Positions 1 through 11,300 of a DNA stretch of 64,000 nucleotides are shown one piece after another. Below the pieces are notes generated by a model, which made no database searches, was not told the origin of the DNA, and was given only the letters and a program-made list of their open reading frames with translations. The position numbers and the translations under genes were made by a program. How positions within the stretch are numbered: position 1 is the first letter of the stretch; every line of letters starts with the position of its first letter. The stretch covers positions 27,644,316 to 27,708,315 of the forward strand of contig NC_049984.1 of the NCBI RefSeq assembly GCF_000003815.2. Direction: 5' to 3'. Origin of the DNA: Branchiostoma floridae. Its lineage: Eukaryota; Chordata; Leptocardii; Amphioxiformes; Branchiostomatidae.

Positions 1-1
1 G

Positions 2-335
2 GCACAGGTTCGCCTACAAAACGATACTGTAGGAACATTTTTGGCGAATACTTTTCTGAAGAATCTAACACCCGAACCACAACTTTCCTCAGCCTTTTCT
101 CAGACTTACAGTAGTACGACGTCCTTTTTACCAATCTATACACTGAGTCTTTGTAGGACATATTTCCAAGAACCCATACAATCAACATGGGCATCCTTGC
201 ATTATACATATGGATTGTTAAATGTATCTACCACAAAGGAGCAGTTACATGGCCACTTAGGTTACTTGCCTTTTGTGCTGAACGAGTCAGTGTTTTCGGA
301 GATAACAAGTGTGTACCACCTGCCAAGGATTTCAG
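2..335 (+). CDS. Partial exon of an unidentified protein with N-glycosylation sequons
   Basis: The frame is open from base 2 to a good donor (TTTCAG followed by gtaaaa) after base 335, giving about 111 residues. I do not recognise the protein. Three sequons (NLT, NVS, NES) are visible, which would suit a secreted or luminal segment, but no signal peptide or membrane span lies in this piece. The start is cut by the window edge, so I infer an internal exon. No following exon could be placed with confidence downstream. Confidence 0.4.
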
Positions 336-541
336 GTAAAACGCAATACCTCCAGAACTGAGCTAGCTTTGACACAACATTGTTCCAGTGTTGCAAGTCC
401 GGTTTTTATTCTATCTACGATTATCTCGGCCCGCCTGTTCTCCTGTGCAGCACAAACAACGAAGTCGCAGTTTTACCGGTCACAAACAGCTGTTGTTGCA
501 CTTGGTATTAATACCCATGTTCTTCTTGCGTGTGTGTGTGT

Positions 542-768
542 AGAGAGAGACTTGGGGACTAGCTCCTCAAGGGCAGGGGCGCTACTCCCTGTCCGCCATC
601 CTGTAGCTGGAAGGAGGTGAGTACCCATAACTCTAGTAACTTTACCTCTCGTTTGCGTGGGGGTGGGGTGTGGGGGTGTGGAGAGAGACGTGGACACCAG
701 CTCCTCAAGTGCAGGGGCGCTAGTCCCTGTCCGCCATCCTGTAGCTGGAAGGTGGTGATTACCCATAA
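542..768 (+). repeat. Two copies of an 88-bp unit, possibly a duplicated exon
   Basis: Copies lie at 542-630 and 681-768, separated by a G/T-rich stretch. They differ at about ten positions. On the plus strand each follows a TG-rich tract ending in AG. Copy 1 ends in a good donor (AAGGAG then gtgagt), while in copy 2 the same site has drifted to gtgatt. Both copies can encode a peptide containing PVRHPVAGR. A duplicated exon or a plain repeat are both possible. Confidence 0.4.
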
Positions 769-969
769 GCATTTTCTGGTTGAGGACATTCTATAATCCG
801 ACCAGAGCAGCATGTCCGAGGTCTGTTTTGTCTGATAACATGGCCTCATCAAACCGAAGAACATCTATATCGTCATGACCCGCGTCTCGTGTGCTTTGCA
901 ATCCGCTTCAGTATGTGAATCTTGTGGTCCTCGCGTTCATGATGGATTTGGCCTGTCGTGATGTCCACT

Positions 970-1238
970 TCAGGTACGTACAGGTGTTTTGAAAAAGTCC
1001 ACTTCTTCCTGTTTCAGTTCTTCGACCCTCGCCCTGAAATGGTACGTCACGACAATGGATCTCAACATGTCGAGCTCGTTTTCCGGAACAACATGAAGTC
1101 TCCATGGGTGGTGTGTAGCCCTCAGGGATGAGGTCATTCCAGATATGGTGGATTGCATGAAGTCGTGTAGTTTGGTGATGACATGTGAAAGGATGCGGGG
1201 ATCTTCTGCCTCGGTGACTGGCGTTCCATCGTCATTCA
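970..1238 (-). CDS. Candidate exon, unidentified
   Basis: On the minus strand a pyrimidine-rich acceptor (ctctcttgccctgcag) precedes base 1238, and the frame stays open for about 89 codons to a stop at 970. The peptide is charged and helical-looking (for example RVEELKQEEVDFF). A gtacgt donor-like site occurs just before the stop, so this may be an internal exon. I do not recognise the family. It lies about 0.8 kb downstream of the hAT transposase exons and may belong to a different gene. Confidence 0.35.
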
Positions 1239-2025
1239 CTGCAGGGCAAGAGAGTAACGAGTTTGTCAGATGCCCCACTGAAGAACGATGTGCACAAATA
1301 TTAAATATACATTGATGCGTGCTCTGGTCAATTACGGCATGTGACACTGCGGTAGACATTGTAAAATCGGTTCATGCGTGTAAAATATTCGATAGCATGG
1401 TCGTATTGCAATGAACATGCCGACATCATTTTGGGCTTTAAGTGAAAGAAGAACGAGAAACCTCTGATTGGAAAGTAGGTATGTCATAACAATGAATAAA
1501 TCTACTTGGTCATACCTGGCCCTAACGTTCGTCCCGGTTTTCTGGTGTGATCTCCCCAACAGAAAGCCTTCTCGTCCTAAAACCTGACCAAGATATACGA
1601 AATGTATTGAAGATCTGCCCCTAAAACTCCCCACCCAACCAAACCCAACCCGCACACGTACATAAATGACGTCAGTGCCCGTGGAAGGAAGTAAAGGAGG
1701 CTACCTAACGCATTGAATGGGAAAAAGAATACCTTTAAAGTGCTGCCTGTCCGTAATGCGTCTTGACGCGTGTGATATTGTGTCTGGCACTTTCATGTTA
1801 TGAAGCTGCTTAGACATCCATGGCATCTGTAGGTGGGATTGGTGGACAAACGTTTAGTCTAGCAGGTACGATGGTTGAAATGTGTATATTAGATAACACA
1901 TTCCAAGTGAACTGATGAAATGTACTTAATTACTTTGGAAGCGTATGATGTAAAGTAAGCACTGGTAAGAGTTTGGTATGTGAAATATACATACTGTTAT
2001 AGTTACTGACACTCAGGTTACAGCT
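1239..2025. other. No gene seen
   Basis: A-T-rich sequence between the unidentified exon and the hAT transposase stop. I saw no supported coding, RNA or repeat feature. An open minus-strand frame at 1332-1655 has no recognisable motif. Confidence 0.5.
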
Positions 2026-2554
2026 CTATGACATGTCATTTAATCTTCTTTTCGCCATCTTCCCCCAGCTGTCACATGCTGCATTGAAGTGAAACTTCTC
2101 AGCTGGAGGGCCTTCCATTGAGATCATCAACAGGTTGTTGAGCGTTGAATCCTTCATCCTGTGCAGAGTCTTCTCTCTCTTCATAGTGGAGAATCCTCTC
2201 TCACAATCTGAAAATTAATTGAATTCGAAAACAAGAGTATAAAGTCCAATTATGCATAACATAACCATTAAGAACCATGAACACAAAAACTGTATCCACA
2301 ATCAAATCAATTATGTTATCTAGGCAAGCCAGCCAAGTCCACATACCTGCTGTTGACACGGGTATGACAGCTGCTGCTGCTGCCAACTTGGCTAGGTTGG
2401 GCATGGTGTCGCCATGCACTTTCAGTACCGTTCGCAGGACTTCAGTTGTGGTCAGGTCGTTGTAGTGAGTTTTCAGCACACCTGCCAAGACGCTGTGTTT
2501 GCTCTCAACCTCCTCCAGCTCTTCCACTTCATCTGCATAATGCTCACAGAGGAG
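2026..2554 (-). pseudogene. hAT-type transposase, C-terminal dimerisation region, two spliced exons
   Basis: Exon 2347-2554 (acceptor ttttccag, donor gcag/gtatgt) and exon 2026-2207 (acceptor aattttcag) join in phase. The joined frame restores the family signature PVSTADCERGFS, with the Asp codon split by the intron. Before it comes LAAAAAVIPV and after it MKREKTLHRMK, LLMISMEGPP and the stop. This is the C-terminal dimerisation part of hAT transposases and of host genes derived from them, such as ZNF862-like proteins. Upstream exons would lie toward the gap at 2736-3000. No frame break is seen in this piece, so a domesticated gene is possible. I class it as a fragment because the zinc finger and catalytic parts are not in view. 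Confidence 0.75.
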
Positions 2555-2735
2555 CTGGAAAATAAACCATTGAGAGATGTATGAATTGCATTTATGGAAT
2601 TACCCCTATGTCTAAAACCAGAACTGAAGGAACCACACATGGCTTTGACTACAAGGTGAAAACTATGCTAGATATACCTCTAATCTATGCTAGTGGTTAT
2701 CTTCGGCTTCGTCTGGGTTGAAGATTTTGAATGCT

Positions 2736-3000
2736 NNNNNNNNNNNNNNNNNNNNNNNNNNNNNNNNNNNNNNNNNNNNNNNNNNNNNNNNNNNNNNNNN
2801 NNNNNNNNNNNNNNNNNNNNNNNNNNNNNNNNNNNNNNNNNNNNNNNNNNNNNNNNNNNNNNNNNNNNNNNNNNNNNNNNNNNNNNNNNNNNNNNNNNNN
2901 NNNNNNNNNNNNNNNNNNNNNNNNNNNNNNNNNNNNNNNNNNNNNNNNNNNNNNNNNNNNNNNNNNNNNNNNNNNNNNNNNNNNNNNNNNNNNNNNNNNN
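2736..3000. other. Assembly gap (265 N)
   Basis: Run of N. Any 5' exons of the hAT-type gene on the minus strand would lie in or beyond it. Confidence 0.99.
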
Positions 3001-3280
3001 TCTGCTCTTTTGAGTAGTCTGTTCATCCTGCCAATGGTGGAACCTCCTGTTGCGTTTGTGGATTTTCTAGGACAGAAATAGCACTCTTAGTAAATTACCT
3101 TAGTGCACCCTGACAGAAACCTTTGTACATAGTAAGTTTTTCTTTTCCAAAAGCCCTGGCAATGCTAAGAGGACGTTGAACAGCACTTACTTTTATGTAA
3201 TACATGTATGCAACAAGTAACATGTGTATCTTACTTCAATGTAATACATTATGCATACCTGCTCAACACTTTCACGGGAC

Positions 3281-4030
3281 AGTACCAAATCCCTTCTTAC
3301 CTCGCTCTCTGTTCGGGTTTAGATATGGGTGTTGTATCGGGTGGCTTTAAAGCCAAAGCCCAAACAGAGGCTAGGTGGTGGAGACACTGCGCGGAGATGC
3401 TTTCTTTTCTTTCTCCTTCTCCCTCCTCTTTTCTCTTAATGTCTTCTTTTTTTTTTTTTTTTTTTTTTCTTTTTTACACTTCTTTTCAGTCTGTATTACC
3501 ACTAAATACCTCAGGGGGGCGCACAATGGTTCATCCCCCTCCAATCCTGCCCCGCAACACGGAGTGAGACCACATGTGGGGCGTATGGTATCAAACCCGC
3601 TCATCACGCGAGGCATGACGGGATAGTACCAAATCCCTTCTTACCTCGCTCTCTGTTCGGGTTTAGATATGGGTGTTGTATCGGGTGGCTTTAAAGCCAA
3701 AGCCCAAACAGAGGCTAGGTGGTGGAGACACTGCGCGGAGATGCTTTCTTTTCTTTCTCCTTCTCCCTCCTCTTTTCTCTTAATGTCTTCTTTTTTTTTT
3801 TTTTTTTTTTTCTTTTTTACACTTCTTTTCAGTCTGTATTACCACTAAATACCTCAGGGGGGCGCACAATGGTTCATCCCCCTCCAATCCTGCCCCGCAA
3901 CACGGAGTGAGACCACATGTGGGGCGTATGGTATCAAACCCGCTCATCACGCGAGGCATGACGGGATAGTACCAAATCCCTTCTTACCTCGCTCTCTGTT
4001 CGGGTTTAGATATGGGTGTTGTATCGGGTG
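3281..4030. repeat. 344-bp tandem repeat, 2.2 copies
   Basis: Copies start at 3281, 3625 and 3968 (periods 344 and 343), each beginning agtaccaaatcccttc. The third breaks off at 4030 after 63 bases. Copies 1 and 2 are almost identical, differing mainly in the length of an internal T run (about 20-22). The unit also holds a pyrimidine-rich tract and a segment ending atggttcatccccctcc. Near identity suggests a recent duplication or an assembly artefact at the T run. Open frames here are products of the repeat. Confidence 0.85.
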
Positions 4031-5339
4031 CTCCTGCCTTCTACCTTTCACCCAGATGCTGTCTCTCTTCTCCCTCTCCCTATCTTCCAATACTCACAAA
4101 TACCAAAACCTACCCCTAACTCTTGGTTTCCCTCACCTCTCGATTCTTCCCATTGCCTGAACAGATCACACAAGCGCCATAACGTCTCGTATTCACTTCT
4201 CTTTATTTTATCGTACGCTTAACCAGCCTCGGGATTGCTCTTCTAATGATGTACCAAAACTACTATATGCCAGTTCTTTTGTTTATCATGAGGGCCGATT
4301 GGCTCGCACCCCCCATTGCCATGGTGACGGCTCTAGCCTTGCGCAAAACCGTGAATTACTCTCCTCGTGACGCACTAAAAAACTACTTAATGCACGTTTT
4401 CTTGTTTATCTACCCACCAAGAAATAACCTCCAAATCTGTCCTCTGATCTATACATCTAGGCAAAAGTCTACAGAGATTCGCCAGCTCATGCGTCATGCC
4501 GGAAAAACCACTTGCTCACCCCTACCAGCTAAACAAAGCGAGAATGTTTCTTCTTAACCATCGCACAGTCGTGTGAGAAATTGAACTAAAACACTGGTTT
4601 GTAGTCTGTGCGGTTGTTTTGCTGATACACTGCTATGNNNNNNNNNNNNNNNNNNNNNNNNNNNNNNNNNNNNNNNNNNNNNNNNNNNNNNNNNNNNNNN
4701 NNNNNNNNNNNNNNNNNNNNNNNNNNNNNNNNNNNNNACTAAACACACCACGCTCCCTCACAGTGTCCTTCCCACGTGAGACTGGGAGCAGACTGCTGGG
4801 CTAATATCTTCGGGATAGTGGCCATGTTCTAAAATAGATAGATGATGGGCTTGGCTTGATTATGTGAAATAGGGGTTGCCTCCCACGCGGGGGTTCCTTT
4901 AACACCCGAGGCGAACTATTACTTGTTGTGACAACGAATGGATGGTGGTGATGACACATGGCAGTGACCCACTGAAGAGGCGATCAGCGGGTTCGTGGGT
5001 ATTCAGCACCAAGGACATGTATGCTTAAATTACAAGTGGTCACTATATCAAATTGTATCTGTTGATTTGTGATTTAAGTAGGAGTGGGTCATATTGTTTC
5101 TTACCTTAACTTTGTGTTGTTACTTCCTCTTTACGATGTCGTCACTTTGGCGCTTTTTTCCTGGGAAAACAGGAGGAGATCAATAAGTTACATATGTTCA
5201 ATAACGGTATTTATGCTAGTAATGCGTGCTGTCATTTGTTATCGTAATTATTGTGTACATTATGTCTTCGTTTGTTAAAATAGCTTACACGGCACAGGAG
5301 ATACATTATGAGGGGTTAACTACATCCAACTAGCACACC
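4031..5339. other. No gene seen; contains a 100-N gap at 4638-4737
   Basis: A pyrimidine-rich stretch (4031-4220) is followed by ordinary A-T-rich sequence up to the satellite. A plus-strand open frame at 4246-4557 has no motif, acceptor or donor that I can support. Confidence 0.45.
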
Positions 5340-8300
5340 CAAAGAAAATGTGCGTTACTTTCAACACTTGAATATCATAGTAAAACCCGTTAGTAGCAGG
5401 TAGAAAGTGATTTGAGTACCCAAAATTACTTTGTAACTTTTCTATATACGAATGAATGCTCGCATGTGGGATAACCGCTAACCCGTCGGTAACCGCAAAA
5501 AAGCGACCCCATACGATCGGACTTCCGAAATTTCAAAAAAAAATGTGCGTTAAATTCAACACTTGAATATCATAGAAAAACCCCTAAGTAGCAGGTAGAA
5601 AGTGATTTGAGTACCCAAAATTACTTTGTAACTTTTCTATATACGAAAGAAGGCTCACGTGTAGGATAAACGCTAACCCTTCGGTATCCGCAAATAAGTG
5701 ACCTCGTATGATCGGACTTCCAAAAGTTCAAAGAAAATGTGCGTTACTTTTAACACTTGAATATCATAGTAAAACTCGTTAGTAGCAGGTAGAAAGTGAT
5801 TTGAGGACCCAAAATTACTTTGTAACTTTTCTATATACGAAAGAAGGCTCACGTGTAGGATAAACGCTAACCCGTCGGTATCTGCAAAAAAGTGACCTCA
5901 TATGATCGGACTTCCAAAAGTTCAAAGAAAATGTGCGTTACTTTCAACACTTGAATATCATAGTAAACTCGTTAGTAGCAGGTAGAAAGTGATTTGAGGA
6001 CCCAAAATTACTTTGTAACTTTTCTATACACGAATGAAAACTCACATGTGGGATTACCGCTAACCCTTCGGTAACCGCAAAAAAGTTACCTCATACGATC
6101 GGACTTCCAAAAGTTCAAAGAAAATGTGCGTTACTTTCAACACTTGAATATCATAGTAAACTCGTTAGTAGCAGGTAGAAAGTGATTTGAGGACCCAAAA
6201 TTACTTTGTAACTTTTCTATATACGAAAGAAGGCTCACACGTTGGATAACCGCTAACCCTTCGTTCACCGCAAAAACGCGACCCCATACGATCGGACTTC
6301 CAAAAGTTCAAAGAATATGTGCGTTACTTTCAACACTTGAATATCATAGTAAACTCGTTAGTAGCAGGTAGAAAGTGATTTGAGGACCCAAAATTACTTT
6401 GTAACTTTCTATATACGAATGAAAGCTCACATGTGGGATTACCGCTAACCCTTCGGTAACCGCAAAAAAGCGACCCCATACGATCGGACTTCCGAAATTT
6501 CAAAGAAAATGTGCGTTACTTTCACCACTTGTATATCATAGTAAAATACGTAAACAGCAGGTAGAAAGTGATTTGAGGACCCAAAATTACTTTGTAACTT
6601 TTCTATATACGAATGAAGGCTCGCATGTGGGATAACCGCTAACCCGTCGGTAACCGCAAAAAAGCGACCCCATACCATCGGACTTCCGAAATTTCTAAGA
6701 AAATGTGCGTTACTTTCAACACTTGAATATCATAGTAAAACCCGTTAGTAGCAGGTAAAAAGTGATTTGAGTACCCAAAATTACTTTGTAACTTTTCTAT
6801 ATACGAATGAAGGCTCACACGTTGGATAACCGCTAACCCGTCGGTAACCGCAAAAAAAGCGACCCCATACGATCGGACTTACGAAATTTCAAAGAAAATG
6901 TGCGTTACTTTCAACACTTGAATATCATAGTAAAACCCGTTAGTAGCAGGTAGAAAGTGATTTGAGTACCCAAAATTACTTTGTAACTTTTCTATATACG
7001 AATGAATGCTCGCATGTGGGATAACCGCTAACCCGTCGGTAACCGCAAAAAAGCGACCCCATACGATCGGACTTCCGAAATTTCAAAAAAAATGTGCGTT
7101 ACTTTCAACACTTGAATATCATAGAAAAACCCCTTAGTAGCAGGTAGAAAGTGATTTGAGTACCCAAAATTACTTTGTAACTTTTCTATATACGAAAGAA
7201 GGCTCACGTGTAGGATAAACGCTAACCCTTCGGTATCCGCAAATAAGTGACCTCATATGATCGGACTTCCAAAAGTTCAAAGAAAATCTGCGTTACTTTC
7301 AACACTTGAATATCATAGTAAAACTCGTTAGTAGCAGGTAGAAAGTGATTTGAGGACCCAAAATTACTTTGTAACTTTTCTATATACGAATGAAGGCTCA
7401 CGTGTAGGATAAACGCTAACCCGTCGGTAACCGCAAAAAAGTGACCTCATACGATCGGACTTCCAAAAGTTCAAAGAAAATGTGCGTTACTTTCAACGCT
7501 TGAATATCATAGTAAACTCGTTAGTAGCAGGTAGAAAGTGATTTGAGGACCCAAAATTACTTTGTAACTTTTCTATATACGAATGAAAACTCACATGTGG
7601 GATTACCACTAACCCTTCGGTAACCGCAAAAAAGTGACCCCGTACGATCGGACTTCCAAAAGTTCAAAGAAAATGTGCGTTACTTTCAAGACTTGAGTAT
7701 TATAGTAAAACACGTTAGTAGCGGATAAAGAGTGATGGAGTACCCAAAATTACTTTGTAACTTTTCTATATACGAAAGAAGGCTCACACGTTGGATAACC
7801 GCTAACGATCGGACTTCCAAAAGTTCAAAGAAAATGTGCGTTACTTTCAACTTTTTACTTAAAAATTCCCAACCAATTAGTAGCAGGTAGAAAGTGATTT
7901 GAGGACGCAAAATTACTTTGTAACTTTTCTATATACGAATGAAAACTCACATGTGGGATTACCGCTAACCCTTCGGTAACCGCAAAAAAGTTACCTCATA
8001 CGATCGGACTTCCAAAAGTTCAAAGAAAATCTGCGTTACTTTCAACACTTGAATATCATAGTAAACTCGTTAGTAGCAGGTAGAAAGTGATTTGAGGACC
8101 CAAAATTACTTTGTAACTTTTCCATATACGAATGAAAACTCACATGTGGGATTACCGCTAACCCTTCGGTAACCGCAAAAAAGTTACCTCATACGATCGG
8201 ACTTCCAAAAGTTCAAAGAAAATGTGCGTTACTTTCAACACTTGAATATCATAGTAAACTCGTTAGTAGCAGGTAGAAAGTGATTTGAGGACCCAAAATT

Positions 8301-11300
8301 ACTTTGTAACTTTCTATATACGAATGAAAACTCACATGTGGGATTACCGCTAACCCTTCGGTAACCGCAAAAAACCTACCTCATACGATCGGACTTCCAA
8401 AATTTCAAAGAAAATGTGCGTTACTTTCACCACTTGAATATCATAGTAAAATACGTAAGCAGCAGGAAGAAAGTGATTTGAGGACCCAAAATTACTTTGT
8501 AACTTTTCTATATACGAATGAAGGTTCGCATGTGGGATAACCGCTAACCCGTCGGTAACCGCAAAAAAGCGACCCCATACGATCGGACTTCCGAAATTTC
8601 AAAAAAAATGTGCGTTACTTTCAACACTTGAATATCATAGAAAAACCCCTTAGTAGCAGGTAGAAAGTGATTTGAGTACCCAAAATTACTTTGTAACTTT
8701 TCTATATACGAAAGAAGGCTCACGTGTAGGAAAAACGCTAACCCTTCGGTATCCGCAAATAAGTGACCTCATATGATCGGACTTCCAAAAGTTCAAAGAA
8801 AATGTGCGTTACTTTCAACACTTGAATATCACAGTAAAACACGTTAGTAGCAGGTAGAAAGTGATTTGAGGACCCAAAATTACTTTGTAACTTTTCTATA
8901 TACAAATGAAAACTCACATGTGGGATTACCGCTAACCCTTCGGTAACCGCAAAAAGCGACCCCATACGATCGGACTTCCAAAAGTTCAAAGAAAATGTGC
9001 GTTACTTTCACCACTTAAATATCATAGTAAAAGACGTAAGCAGCAAGTAGAAAGTGATTTGAGGACCCAAAATTACTTTGTAACTTTTCTATATACAAAT
9101 GAAAGCTCACATGTGGGATTACCGCTAACCCTTCGGTAACCGCAAAAAGCGACCCCATACGATCGGACTTCCAAAAGTTCAAAGAAAATTTGCGTTACTT
9201 TCAACACTTTAATATTATAGTAAAACCCGTTAGTAGCAGATAAAAAGTGATTTGAGTACCCAAAATTACTTTGTAACTTTTCTATATACGAAAGAAGGCT
9301 CACACGTTGGATAACCGCTAACGATCGGACTTCCAAAAGTTCAAAGAAAATGTGCGTACTTTCAACACTGAATATCATAGTAANNNNNNNNNNNNNNNNN
9401 NNNNNNNNNNNNNNNNNNNNNNNNNNNNNNNNNNNNNNNNNNNNNNNNNNNNNNNNNNNNNNNNNNNNNNNNNNNNNNNNNNNNNNNNNNNNNNNNAAAA
9501 AGTTACCTCATACGATCGGACTTCCAAAAGTTCAAAGAAAATCTGCGTTACTTTCAACACTTGAATATCATAGTAAACTCGTTAGTAGCAGGTAGAAAGT
9601 GATTTGAGGACCCAAAATTACTTTGTAACTTTTCCATATACGAATGAAAACTCACATGTGGGATTACCGCTAACCCTTCGGTAACCGCAAAAAAGTTACC
9701 TCATACGATCGGACTTCCAAAAGTTCAAAGAAAATGTGCGTTACTTTTAACACTTGAATATCATAGTAAACTCGTTAGTAGCAGGTAGAAAGTGATTTGA
9801 GGACCCAAAATTACTTTGTAACTTTTCTATATACGAATGAAAACTCACATGTGGGATTACCGCTAACCCTTCGGTAACCGCAAAAAACCTACCTCATACG
9901 ATCGGACTTCCAAAATTTCAAAGAAAATGTGCGTTACTTTCACCACTTGAATATCATAGTAAAATACGTAAGCAGCAGGAAGAAAGTGATTTGAGGACCC
10001 AAAATTACTTTGTAACTTTTCTATATACGAATGAAGGTTCGCATGTGGGATAACCGCTAACCCGTCGGTAACCGCAAAAAAGCGACCCCATACGATCGGA
10101 CTTCCGAAATTTCAAAGAAAATGTGCGTTACTTTCAACACTTGAATATCATAGTAAAACCCGTTAGTAGCAGGTAGAAAGTGATTTGAAGACCCAAAATT
10201 ACTTTGTAACTTTTCTATATACGAATGAAGGCTCACGTGTAGGATAAACGCTAACCCGTCGGTAACCTCAAAAAAGTGACCTCATACGATCGGACTTCCA
10301 AAAGTTCAAAGAAAATGTGCGTTACTTTCAACGCTTGAATATCATAGTAAACTCGTTAGTAGCAGGTAGAAAGTGATTTGAGGACCCAAAATTACTTTGT
10401 AACTTTTCTATATACGAATGAAAACTCACATGTGGGATTACAGGTAACCCTTCGGTAACCGCAAAAAAGTGACCCCGTACGATCGGACTTCCAAAAGTTC
10501 AAAGAAAATGTGCGTTACTTTCAAGACTTTAATATTATAGTAAAACACGTTAGTAGCAGATAAAAAGTGATTTGAGTACCCAAAATTACTTTGTAACTTT
10601 TCCATATACGAAAGAAGGCTCACACGTTGGATAACCGCTAACGATCGGACTTCCAAAAGTTCAAAGAAAATGTGCGTTACTTTCAACACTTGGATATCAT
10701 AGTAAACTCGTTAGTAGCAGGTAGAAAGTGATTTGAGGACCCAAAATTACTTTGTAACTTTTCTATATACGAATGAAAGCTCTCATGTGGGATTACCGCT
10801 AACCCGTCGGTAACCGCAAAAAAAGTTACCTCATACGATCGGACTTCCAAAAGTTCAAAGAAAATGTGCGTTACTTTCAACACTTGAATATCATAGTAAA
10901 CTCGTTAGTAGCAGGTAGAAAGTGATTTGAGGACCCAAAATTACTTTGTAACTTTTCTATATACGAAAGAAGGCTCACACGTTGGATAACCGCTGACCCT
11001 TCGTTCACCGCAAAAAAGCGACCCCATGCGATCGGACTTCCGAAATTTCAAAGAAAATGTGCGTTACTTTCAACACTTGAATATCATAGTAAACTCGTTA
11101 GTAGCGGGTAGAAAGTGATTTGAGGACCCAAAATTACTTTGTAACTTTTCTATATACGAAAGAAGGCTCACACGTTGGATAACCGCTAACCCTTCGTTCA
11201 CCGCAAAAAAGCGACCCCATACCATCGGATTTCCAAAAGTTCAAAGACAATTTGCGTTACTTTCAACACTTGAATATCATAGTAAACTCGTTAGTAGCAG

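Noticed and set aside
3371..3910. Phenylalanine- or lysine-run open frames at 3.4-3.9 kb
   Set aside because: They arise from the T run and pyrimidine tract of the 344-bp repeat.
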